The position numbers and the translations under genes are program-made. The notes beneath the pieces were generated by a model. The model searched no databases. It saw only the letters and a list, made by a program, of their open reading frames with translations, and was not told the DNA's origin. Positions 1-10,543 of a DNA stretch of 26,712 nt are shown here, one piece after another. Location of the stretch: positions 1 to 26,712 of the forward strand of contig CAXNAD020000164.1 in the NCBI GenBank assembly GCA_964200185.2, read 5' to 3'. Within the stretch, counting starts at the first letter, position 1, and each line of letters opens with the position of its first letter. The DNA comes from Choristocarpus tenellus KU-1152. Taxonomy: Eukaryota > Phaeophyceae.

Positions 1-566
1 CCCCCCCCAGATACTGTAACCCTTTTATGACATTGTCCTACTCCAAAATGTTTCTGAGTAGGTAAAATGTGTACATTATGAAAAAAGTGTGTCCGGAACA
101 AGCATATTGACACTTCCTAACAAACACGATAGCCAAAATCACATCAAAATCGCAACATTGGATTTTGGCCTCCAAACGGACGTGGCTCTATCCTCTAAGA
201 TACATTGGCTCAGAAGTATTAGAATCAGAACCCTGGAAGGTGCATACAATACAAGATGTGACTCACTTGGTCGTCACTTTTCAAGACATGGCTCACTTTG
301 TGGTCGGTTGGTAAGGTGGGTGTGACAGAGATTGATATTGAGTAAGAAGGGAAAGGCCTGGGAGGCACAGGGCATACTTTGAGTAGTCAAATGGCAGGAG
401 TGTGTGAGCAGGGTGGATGAAAACCGTGCTTGATTGGGTAGATTTAGGATGATGAAGTTCTGCTCTTAGAGCACATTGTGGGGTAGCATTTGAACATGTG
501 TAGAAAAAAGATGGTTGAGGCTTTGAATGCTTTCAGCATCACCCCCAAACTACCGCAGACTGTTAC

Positions 567-3500
567 CAAGAGCATCTTCCCCTTCCCATTGCACTATTCG
601 AACCTGCCAGGTGTCATTGCATAGCTCACCATCACTTAGCACACCCAGTCCATATATTTCCATCCAAGTATTGTCGCGAAGATCAAATGACCAGACATCA
701 TCACAGTAGTCTCCACAGCGGTGACTGTACCCGCCATAGACGATCATGGTGTTGTCATCAAACAGTGCAGCACCCTGACCCCAGCGCTCACTGGGGACCT
801 ACGCCCAAGAGGGTATTGATATTTAGGCGGTAGGGGGCAGTGAGTTCTTCAACGTAGAGACTGGCGGATCTTGGGGCAGGCAGAGGAATTATAGGCAAAA
901 ATTGTGAGTAAAAGATGGAGTGCAGGTGGAGGCTACAGACTTCAAAATATGTTTTTAGTGTGCTGTAGTAGTGCCAGACATGAGACTGGACATGGTTTAG
1001 AGTGTGTCCATGTTTCACACTGAACGATATAGATGCATTCTTGTAAAGCAAATTGAATTCAGTCAACAAGAGATTCCATGTAGAACTGGACTGAAGGTAT
1101 GCCTACACAGAGTAGGATAGCTTTGTATTGTTGTGTTGTGTTAGTTAGCCACAACACCCTATGCGCCGTGGAGTGCAGGTTCTACATGGTCAATCCGCAA
1201 AATCCTGTACAGTAGAGCTATGGAGGCGTGTTGAGTACTGCGTGTGGCATATCGTCAGGACTCATGTGGGGTTGAGGTCATTGTCTCTAACACTGGTTTT
1301 AACTGGAGAACAAACCTCTTGACATGTGAGAGTCAGAGGTAGACATGAAGGATGTCTATGTCCTCGCGGAGAAGCACTCCTGATTTGATAGTTCATCGTG
1401 TAGTATCTTCCAACACTTCTTGCAATAACTCAAAATCTGTTTCAAGATTAGGTTAACCTACGTTGCAAAATGAACTGTTGCAGTGCAGCCTAGCCCTTGT
1501 ATCCTAATCTTCTCCCCTTACACATGAGTCAAGGAGAAACAAATAGTCAATAGTAAAGTAATAACAAACATGGTGGAGGATGGGGGAATTAGTTGGTTCG
1601 TAGTATCCCAGAGGGAGGATCAGGCGTCCATTTGGGGGGCAGTTGTGACTCAGTAGTAATTTTAATGTCATTTGAGTGAACGTTTCAGATGCAAGGGCGA
1701 TCTCCTTCATCCATACACACTTTCCATTTCCATCCCCCTGTCTGAATCAAATCCGAAGGGAAGCTCCCTGAAAAAAAGGGTACCAAACTGGTGTTTTGCA
1801 AAGCCCCATTAAGCCCCGATTGGACTACCAGGGTCAAATACCCCCTCCTCTCACATACTGTGGGCCGGTGGGAAATATGACATCTACACCAGTAGAAGTG
1901 ACTTTATGTCACACTGAGTTGGCTCTAACGCCCACCACCCACTCAACCTTGGCATCATTATGTGCTAGTGTGTGAAACCAATAGGCAATGGTGAGTTGGG
2001 AGTTGAAGGGTTAGGGTGGTGTGAACAAACTTGTATATCCCCTTGCCTTTCCCTCTTTCTAGTTCACTCCTCCACAATTCTTGTTGACCAATTACCTTGC
2101 AGATCTCAGTCCCGCGCACGAATGTACAGTTCCCATGCCTAGCACCCTCGTGAAGAACCTCCCAACCGGAGTCCTCACAAGGTCCATCGGCATATCTGTG
2201 TATGGAGGGGCAGGGCTGTAGGTGTTGGTCAACGAGAAATGGAGGGAAAAGAATCTGTTGTATGGAGGCATGGGTTTGATTCGGGGAGGAGAGGGATGGG
2301 GCTAGTATGTACATGCCCAGTGGGCAAGAGTGTTGAAGGGGTGATACTCCGACCTTCGGGTAGATGCTACGGAGTGCACAAATAGATGCAGTTGGTCGCC
2401 GGATCTGCAAAGAATGTCTTTCTCTCAATCCAGAGTTTGCTACTTCAATTTTTTTTTTTGACACTCCACTGACTTGTAAGAGTCAAAGCCTTTCTGTGTC
2501 CCCTCAACACTCCACTCCTCTACCGTTGCCTAAAACTGACCTTGTGCAGTTGAGATCGTAGCCCCATACATCGTTGTAATATAGCCCAACGGTGACGTAG
2601 AGGCTACAGTATTCCGTGTCATTCGTCTCAGTGATGTTTCTTAGTACGTTGTTCTGGCACTCCATCACTGACTTTTCGTCGTAGCTCACAAACTCTAGCG
2701 AACCATTTGTACGGGTCACCTTGCATCGGGGCAGGTTTCCTGTTGGTTAATGAGGGACCACATAATGCCCACCCGGTACTGTACCTACCTCAAAACATTT
2801 TTTTCTTTTCATTCCTTCTGCTTATTTAAGATATCTATTGAGTTCCTCTCTTATGTTGTGCTCTTGAGAGATCGCCCCCTCTACCTGGCCTCAGTATATC
2901 CCAGGCATTTAGGGATTAGTTTGATATGACTGGTGCTGCAGAGTATAAACAAAGATTCAAAGCACAAAGAACGAAAAATCGTGCTAATTAGGGGCAGATT
3001 GACTCCTCAATATAGAGTGTTGAACTTCTTTTTATGAGAGGATGAAAGGGTTATATCGAACGCTTGTGCCAACCTAACGCCCAGGGCACACAAAATCGAA
3101 GAGAAAGGTACAGACAGGGGCCAACTCCTTTGGGACGAGACCTGAAGGGTCGAGGCGAAAGTCATTGCAGGCACACACCCTCATCGATGGACTACTTTCT
3201 CATCCCAAAATACTGACTAAACGTTCGAGTTGCAGTTTCTCAGTCCTCCGTCCCTATGGTAAATAGCTGGTATGGTTGGAGACTCTCCGACAAAGTCCAG
3301 CTCCTGCTCACTTCATACGTTCTTGGTACATGCTGCCTAGAGATCTCATTGTCTCGACCTCCGAACATGATCACACGCGTGTCGTTGTCTGCGAGGACCA
3401 TGCTGTGCCCGATTCGGCCACTAGGGCCATCCACAGAGTCCCACACCTCCTGCCAAGCCTCTGTTGTTTGTCTAGAGCCCAGAAGGTTTCGATCGGGTAT

Positions 3501-4005
3501 TTTTCGATTTAACATTCCGCCCAAAGGAATGGGGGAAGAATTTGTGGACGTTTTATTTTGAATAGTTATTTTGTAGGCAATACCACCTTTGCTGAACCTA
3601 CACAGGATTGAATTCTTTATCTCAGGCGAGCGAGGAATGAATAGGTCAGGGCCGAACACTTGAACTACTGACTTTCTCTTCCCTCGAATCATGCTCCATC
3701 TCACTAATATTGCGTTATCCTTGCACTAAGAAGTATTGCATGTGAGGAGTGAAGGTTGGCAACAAGATCCAGGTACGAGACAGATGGGAAAGCAAGGTGA
3801 TCTTACTCATCTGTTCATTGCTTTGCCTCTCTAGCCATCGTGTTTGTTGTGCACCGAAGGGGATAGTTTGCTGTCATTTCTCAAGGTGCAAGATAGAAAA
3901 AAGAGCGCGGTCTTACCCGTTGTTCTGCCACTCTCGCCACCCATGTGCTGGATGGAGCAAGTGTGTTAGCAATCCAATGGCTACCAGGTTCCATATCTTT
4001 TTCAT
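567..4005 (-). CDS. Secreted kelch-repeat beta-propeller protein, 3' part missing or unresolved
   Basis: Five exons on the minus strand join with consistent phases: 4005-3917, 3471-3312, 2719-2541, 2195-2096 and 798-567, about 253 residues. The start at 4005 gives a signal peptide (MKKIWNLVAIGLLTHLLHPA), so the product should enter the secretory pathway. Kelch signatures follow: GRIGHSMVL..VIMFGG in exon 2, YYNDVWGYDL in exon 3, and RWGQGAALFDDNTMIVYGG..CDDVWSFDL in exon 5. Paired cysteines and several N-glycosylation sequons (NDT, NIT, NCT) fit an extracellular or lumenal propeller. Kelch blades usually mediate protein or glycan binding; no enzyme motif is visible. Donors are GTAAGA, GTGAGC, GTCAGT, GTAATT and GTAACA. 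The last donor leaves phase 1, and no convincing next exon appears in bases 1-560, so the gene probably continues beyond the left edge. A propeller needs more blades than are seen here. The family call is firm; the exact role is unknown. Confidence 0.82.
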
Positions 4006-4898
4006 TGTCCACCCTGACCAGGGTTGAAGAGTATTTCGACATGTAGATTCACTGTGAAACGGTGACCCCCAGGTCATCCTACCTGTCACCAACCTCCTAC
4101 CCCTCAGATCCTGATGCAATGTCACTACAATAATGCCCTCGTACTGTCAAAGATCTTTCAAAAATAGACGGACCTGAAGAATCTGTAGAGGTGACTGGTG
4201 TCATTATATTTTTGAAATCCAAAGTACATATCAACTAATGAAACGCCAGACCGCCCGTCCATCCTCCACCAAACCTTAACCCTACACAACTTCTTTCTCC
4301 ATTGAAAGGAAGGTGTACTACTATAGTTGGGCAGGGGCACGCACGGTTATCGAGTTAGGAGAGGAAGATGTCGGGTTGTTCTTCTGATTCGATGCCATGA
4401 TACACCTTGTGGAACACGAGGTGACGACATAGCTTTCCGAAGGATAGGGTACGATTTCTTCGAATCCGGCGCTCCTGGTTGCAACAAAGGTTGCATTTCG
4501 TGATCCTGTTCCCCACCCTCACATTCCAGGGAAGGAAAGGGGTGGAATATCGCATGATCCATCTGGTGAAGAAGAATTCCCATCATTCGATCCAACTATT
4601 CTCCATTGAACTAAAGTTGTCGGACCGGCCTGTCCTACTAGCCCCAGCTCAAACAAACCTAAAGTGCAATTTCCAACCCCCTGTTCCAACTTTCTCCTCC
4701 CCCCTCATTCTCCCAGAGAGCTTGACTACTATCTTCGGTGTTCAGTGTATAGTAGAAGGCCGGACTTACGTGCGTAGGCGAAACGATTACTCACTCACTT
4801 CCGCTTTGCATGTCTAATGTAGTTCAACCAAAACAACAGTTTTTTATCCTCTCCCACACTTTGTAAGACATTGCCGCTTTTACTTCCACCACCGGTAG
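4006..4898. other. Divergent intergenic region between kelch and RG-rich genes, with a possible unresolved 5' exon
   Basis: This stretch separates the kelch start (minus) from the first firm exon of the RG-rich gene (plus). It must contain the kelch promoter and the 5' exon or leader of the plus-strand gene. A plus-strand frame open from 4554 (ATG) to a possible GTGCGT donor near 4770 ends in phase 0, which would match the phase-0 acceptor at 4898. Its translation has no recognisable domain, so it is not claimed as an exon. Confidence 0.3.
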
Positions 4899-7690
4899 GG
4901 TGACGGTGTCCGGCGCACTGGGCGTCGTCGACGCGGTCGTGTGCAAGCTGGCGGGGGTAGCAGTATTAGTGGTACAAGTATCAGCGGTCGCGATGGCAGC
5001 TGGGACGAGGCAGGTCATGCACCTGGGCACACTCCCTCAGGCGTCCAGCAGGTTAACCCGGCTATGCTGGAAAGTGAGTTCTTGGCAGCTAGTGGGCAGA
5101 TCGAGGATGGGGTTCAGGATAAAGTCGCTTCCCTGAGCCTCGAAGAGGTGCCCTACGATCGAGACCTGCGGTGAGTTTGCCATGGTCCTGGTTGACATGG
5201 TAAGGGATCGAGAGATAAAGTCACAATGGGTTATGGTCCAAGATCATTATCGGACAAAAATAAGAGCTGTGCTGTGCACAAAAGATCTTCCCTTCTCGCT
5301 GACTTCTCGATCGCTCTATACTGAATGATGGACTTTGACCGTACTTAGTAGTATCCTGGGATCCCGATCGCCCTTTCCCAACATCATGTCGCTCCATCTT
5401 AATCTTAACCTTATCCCTCCTTTTGCAGTCTCCCCACAACCAGCATAAACATGTTAGCCATCATATTTTGTTTCGTCTGATAGCCCTTTTGGGCACTATG
5501 CTGCGAACGTCCTGTGTTTTGTTTTGGGCACGCAGGTGGTGCAACCGCGCGACCGATGCTCGTCCCCGTCCCGTATTGGAGACAGAGAGGGGCTTATTTG
5601 CCCGAGTGGGAGTTGCAATTACGCAGGATACAAGAGAGTATGAAAGCCTTGACCGCCACTATCAGGTAAGGATGAGATAAGGCAAGGGTGTGTCTGAAAT
5701 TGTGCATGGCTTGCAAATGTTCTCATTTAAAAGGGGAAGGAAAGGTGGCTGATTGGTGGTGGACTCAGGAAATATTTCCCATGTTACGTTGAGAAGATTT
5801 TTTTGGTCCACTGTGACTACAGCATCCATGACATGCAATGCCTTTACTAGTCGACTTTGGACCTGGCAAGACCCTTTCTGGCTCTCGTGAAAGAGAGCCT
5901 CAATTGGTTTAGACTCCTCCAAGCACAAGGAGATATCACGCCTATTTTTTCCCGTGAAACCCTGGTCTTGAAACTATCGCGGAATTTGAGGAAAGGAATC
6001 ATTACTGGCAAAGAAAAATATATATTTTGTAATGAACATGCATTATTTTTTTTGCATAGGGAAGTGACAGAGTAACTGTAGCCTTGTTTGACTTTTGTCC
6101 AATTATAGGTCTCAACTGTAATTTCTATCCCCAGGATGCCGGCCTTGAGGATGTGTGTTGCTTGAACTGCCTGGAAATCCAGATGCTGACAGATTTTATG
6201 CTGGAGAAATAGACATTCAGTCTTTTCAGAGCTCTTGCTCAAAGTTTAGAAATGCAGTGAGTTGTAGCCTTGCGCCATGAGCATTTCCACGGAGGCCTCA
6301 TGACGTAATGTGATAGCTGGGAAGGGCTGAAGCTATTTAGATGATCAGAAAACTGTGCTAAGATAAATGCTTAGCCAATAGTCACCCTCTTCACAGAGTG
6401 GCAGTAGGAATAACATGAGTTAACTTGGAAAGTATTGACTCTGAGTCTTCCTTGCTGCTTGATCACCTTGCTTTTTGATACATCTTGTGCTGTGTGTAGT
6501 TCACAAGCAAAAGCTAGACACAATGGATTTATATATGGATCAAGGTATGCCCATCTCCTGTAACATTCGATCCTAATGATGAAGTCAACCTACAATCATG
6601 CCCTGAGCGACCCCCAGACTGAAAATGTGATGATGTCCTACAGGAGCTGTGGAAAGAGAGAGAAGAAGACCGCCCTGCTCCAGCTCAAGGCAGAGGCCGA
6701 ACCAGGGGTCGAGGACGGGGCAGGGGCAGAGGAAGGGCACGGGGGCGAGGCCAGGCACCAAGCCAGGCCCAGGCCCAAGCTCAAAACCCTGGCCAGGCCC
6801 GTAGCAGAGGTCATGGTCAAAATAACTCAGGACAGGGTCGTGATCAGGGCCACAGTCCACGTCAGGGTCGTGGACGTGGACGAGGCCAGCAGGGGAAGAG
6901 TCGTAGCCCACAAGCTACTTGTCCATCAAACTCAGGACTGAGTCCAGGGCAAAGGTCTGTGGGGTATGACTTGTCAGTGGGGACTGGAGAAGGGGGTGGG
7001 GTAGGTACAGTGCCTGATGGAGCACGGCGGACTCTGAAATCAGGCAAGGTTCGAGGAAGCCAGATAGATCAGGCAGGGGGGGGGGCAAGGCGAGCAGAGG
7101 GGCGGCGAGGCAGGGGTAAGGGGCAGCCGCCGCCATCTCCTTTACCACAGCTTCCGCCAAAGTCAACACCTCCACCAGTGGATACACATGGCAAGTTACC
7201 AACATCTGTGGTGTCAAGTACTACACCCGTAGGTTCTGTGTTGGGTTGGCAGCTGGATCCAGGTGAGCCACACTTAAGACAGGAGAAGGGCTTGGCAGGG
7301 CAGCAGGTGTGGCGAGACAAAGGTGTTTCAACACCGGTGTCTGCTGCAGAGACCCACCCTTTTGCTGGGTCGCCTTTGCTGCTTCCTTCCATGCCTTCCA
7401 TGCCTCATCCGCCACCCCTACCCATGAGCATTAACTTGAGCTTTCTTTCAAGTGCTTCATCTGAGATACCAACTAGTGGGGCATCACCGGCAGTAAGCAG
7501 TACATGGGGTGGATTGGGGGGTAGTGCTATGGAAATGGGGGGAAGAGCATATCCCCGCAACTCCCCACCGTGTGCGATGGACCTTGGTCTGGACCCCTCA
7601 CTAGATGTGGATATCCAGGACATAAACGCCGACCCTGATCTCAATGTTGATGCACCTGCATTTGTACCTAGTGGTTTTTTTCCTGGCTGA
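4899..7690 (+). CDS. RG/RGG-rich, proline-rich protein of unknown function, 5' end unresolved
   Basis: Three exons, 4899-5170, 5536-5665 and 6644-7690, join in phase (2 then 0) to about 482 residues ending at TGA 7688-7690. Exon 1 follows an acceptor at 4897-4898, starts with a basic run (RRTGRRRRGR) and ends ..VPYDRDLR before a GTGAGT donor. Exon 2 runs into exon 3 as ..RHYQ|ELWKEREEDRP. Exon 3 then has three Arg-Gly clusters: RGRGRGRGRGRARGRG near 6692-6750, QGRGRGRG near 6860-6885 and GRRGRGKG near 7106-7125. Ser/Pro-rich sequence follows, then an acidic tail (DPSLDVDIQDINADPDLN). RG/RGG regions usually bind RNA or are arginine-methylated and are common in RNA-processing proteins, but no folded RNA-binding domain is visible. 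The role is therefore only an inference. Exons 2 and 3 are also open in a second frame. Confidence 0.65.
5556..6941 (+). other. Alternative open frame across exons 2 and 3 of the RG-rich gene
   Basis: An ATG at 5556 opens a frame different from the main one. It runs to the end of exon 2 (MLVPVPYWRQRGAYLPEWEL, then a charged helical stretch). Across the same 5665/6644 junction it continues without a stop to TGA 6939-6941, about 136 codons. Part of this openness is expected because the main frame's Arg-Gly codons (CGN/AGR-GGN) rarely make stops when shifted. Upstream, the frame is closed in exon 1, so it would need internal or alternative initiation. Translation is not established. Confidence 0.25.
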
Positions 7691-9864
7691 CTTGAGGGAA
7701 GGGTTCTTTTGGTCTTAAAGGAATGAAAAACAGGTGATTGTGATACGATAGGTATCGATGCATCACTTGAAATATCACGGCCCAATCTGCCTCCATGGAA
7801 TTTGTCCCAAGGGCACGTTGCTAAGCAGGGGCAAGAAAATGTTGGTCGTGACAACGATCACTGCAGGTGGGCAGGGGGGGGATACAAGCTCTTTGTATTG
7901 CCCCCATGAAACCAAGCCACAATCCTCTCGTCCACTTCGCCTCTGCATACACAAGAAAACCCTTCTATTTTAGGTTGGATACCTGGACATGGGACAATAT
8001 TCTCCTCAAAGCCAAGTGCTGAATGACGGCTGGTGGCCTGCCAGCATGTGGGCCTAAGATTGGCACATTGTGCACTGCTTAGCTGCTGCTCTGGCTGCCA
8101 GTTTGTGTCATGCAGCCTGGATTCTGCCTTTTGCTGTTAAGGACTGCCGGCATGCTCTACATCGGAGACGACAACCTCCAGTCCCATGCATTTTTGTGGA
8201 ATTTTTTGTGCGATATTGTGGTGACAATATGGTTTGAGCATTTCATGGAAGTGGGAGATGGGACGGCTAGATGTGTGAGCTTCTTGTCGAGGAGGATAAG
8301 GTGCCATTTGCATGTTCTTTCATGCAGACTCTCTATTTTGCATTGTTGCTCTGCTTCACCTGCCTGCTGCTATATAGATGGGGGTTGGCAGTCAGGCAGC
8401 AATTGATTATCTCATTTGTGGATTTTCCCTGCGTGGGACAGGTCAGGTAGTTGTGTTTGTGAGGAAAGCTGCAAGTTGACATGGGATTGTGCTCTTGTTG
8501 TGCCTGCTTTTTCAGCTGGAAAGATGTTTTTAAAGGCATGTGGTCCTTCTTGAAATGCGAAAGGTTGCAAGAGATTGAGATTGCATCGTTGAAGCTCCAT
8601 TTCACCTAGATTATGTTTGTTGGAAGTCACACCACATTGCTGTTAAGCTTATGGAAGCCTGTTGACCTGGCCTGCCCTCTGATTCCCTGTTAGGTGTGTT
8701 TTGAATTCCCCTTGTCGCTTCTGTGATCCAGTCAGCAAGTATATATTTCTGGGAAGTTTGGGGTTTTCAGAGATTGCTGACCTCATGTTCTGAGCGTTCC
8801 TGTGTGAGTGAGTTTTTGATTGACCCCAGGAGAAGAGTTTCCTGGCTGTCTACTCTGTTTGATTGGAGGTGAAGGACGTGCCCTTGGGTGCACAAACTGA
8901 TTTGCATACTAGCGTTAGTCACAATATTTGCTGTTGATCACCCTTGTCTGCTTTCCTTGGAGATTTGAAAGCAATCAAGAGGAAAAGCAAAGTTCAGTGA
9001 TGGGATGCTGTACAGAACATGTGTGCCTGCAGCAAGAGTGGGTTGGATTGGCTTGATTGGTGTAGGATACTCCAAGTAGTGTCGATGTTTGTATGTCCAC
9101 ATGTTGTAGCTATGTTTAGAGGAGGCCACAGTGGCGGCCTGAGAGAGAACTCACTCTTCCCTCTGAACATGCAACATCCCACACAGATGTCAGACTTAAA
9201 ACCCCTGCTGTCCTTGTTGGATTGAGTGCAAAGGCAGCTGTCCACCCGTCTTTATATCTCAGTGACAAGTGAACTATGTGGTGTGCAAGAACCAGCCACA
9301 CAAGAAAGAGCTATATTAATATGAAGGCAGCTTTGTTGTGTAGTCTATGAACAGGAAGGATACTTAACAGTCTGGATGTGGAGTGTAGTATCCTGTCCTT
9401 TCACCCTCATCACAGGACCCCTATATTTAGGATTTTCATAGTAATAATACTGGTAAGGTGGCTTCGAATCTATTGAGAGCTCTAATATATAAATGAAATT
9501 GACTACATCTTGCTGCTGCTGCTATTGCTGCTCCTGATGAGAGATCTAGATGGACTGTATATATATGAAGCAACCGATCCACAGACAAACAAAAACGTTA
9601 GCAACACTATCATGTGCCTACAGAGAGATGTTATTTTTACCTAGTGATTTAAAACATAAGACGGTAATGTTACCCCATCACAGGGATCAGTCATAACTTT
9701 AGCTTCAGGATCTTCCGGGTGGGGAGAGCTGAGTGTCCCTTGCCCAAAGCAACTTTTTTTTCATTGCTTAGTGTGGTATAATAATCCATCTGCCAATTGT
9801 TATCACTGAAATCCTTCCACAATGGGAAGGTACTAGGACAGTTAGTTCATATCCTGATCCCATA

Positions 9865-9889
9865 GTGGTACCAGTAGCTTCGCCCTCTG
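9865..9889 (+). repeat. 25-bp dispersed inverted repeat, left copy
   Basis: These 25 bases (GTGGTACCAG...CGCCCTCTG) occur again as an exact reverse complement at 23618-23642. The copies face each other across about 13.7 kb that contains the HAD and ALB3 genes. The inner edge (CCCTCTG) resembles the start of a mariner/Stowaway-type terminal repeat, but similarity fades quickly inward. It is most simply the end of two members of one short transposon family. Confidence 0.6.
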
Positions 9890-10030
9890 GGGTTGTCCCG
9901 TCATAACGTTTGATGCAGACATCGGATTTAAAAAAAAAAGCATATTCGTGATGCCCGTCACAAGTCCCTCCAGAGCACGGGCTTCTTTATTTTTTCGACA
10001 TTTTTTCTTTTTTTAAAGAAAGCGCTCATA

Positions 10031-10044
10031 TGGGGTTCGAACCC
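10031..10044. other. Palindromic pol III B-box-like site, possible tRNA or SINE relic
   Basis: The sequence GGGGTTCGAACCCC contains a perfect match to the pol III B-box consensus (GGTTCGANNCC) on both strands. A complete tRNA was sought on each strand. Only three T-stem pairs form when the T-loop is aligned, and no matching 5' acceptor strand or A box is visible. It is not annotated as a tRNA gene. It may be a degenerate tRNA-derived element or chance. Confidence 0.3.
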
Positions 10045-10543
10045 CGGATTGTAGGTCACCAAAAGTGGCAACAGATAGATGCACTATTACTTTATTGAAG
10101 TATAGGGTTTAGACAGAGGAAAAGCCTCCCTACCCTTTCTTCATAGTGAGTAGGTGTTACAGGACCGATACACACATACACAATTATATAGCCTACCCAT
10201 TGGCAATGGGTGGTAGGATTGACTTACACCCTGTGGGCTATATATCTAAATTGGATAGGTGGAGACAGGTGATTGTGGTCCTCAGACCATGGCTTTGACA
10301 AAAGACTAAACCCTAGGAACTGCCAAGCCAACAAGACCCATAACACACACACATGTTCCCCACAACACCTCTTCGACCAACTCTATTCAAATAACCACAG
10401 CAACCAGCAGCAGATAGATGATCATGTTGCAATAGTTCTAGTGAAAGTGCGATCTCATATCAAAAATACCACTATCCAAACGTAAGTCTCAACTTTGATA
10501 TCATTTGCTTCCATAGTATGTATGTGCTGTTGTAATCTAATAT

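Larger units (their letters stand above)
7691..10543. other. Gene-poor region between the convergent ends of the RG-rich and HAD genes
   Basis: It begins with the 3' UTR of the RG-rich gene and ends with that of the HAD gene, which is transcribed toward it. Open frames here are short and lack splice-supported continuity or family likeness; the longest is about 98 codons at 8110-8406. The sequence is T/G-rich in 8000-9300 and A/T-rich with scattered homopolymer runs after 9400. A repeat at 9865-9889 and a B-box-like palindrome at 10031-10044 are listed separately. Confidence 0.5.

Noticed and set aside
1958-2464. 168-codon minus-strand open frame
   Set aside because: Only 2195-2096 is a splice-supported kelch exon in it; the remainder reads through introns on both sides.
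6585-6911. Minus-strand open frame of 108 codons opposite the RG-rich exon
   Set aside because: It is the shadow of Arg-Gly codons (Pro/Gly/Leu repeats on the other strand); no independent signal.
8110-8406. 98-codon plus-strand open frame after the RG-rich gene
   Set aside because: Cysteine/leucine-rich translation with no splice partners or homology; probably 3' UTR or intergenic.
10021-10100. tRNA gene around the GGTTCGAACC palindrome
   Set aside because: The T-stem is incomplete in tRNA register and no acceptor-stem partner, anticodon arm or A box could be found on either strand.
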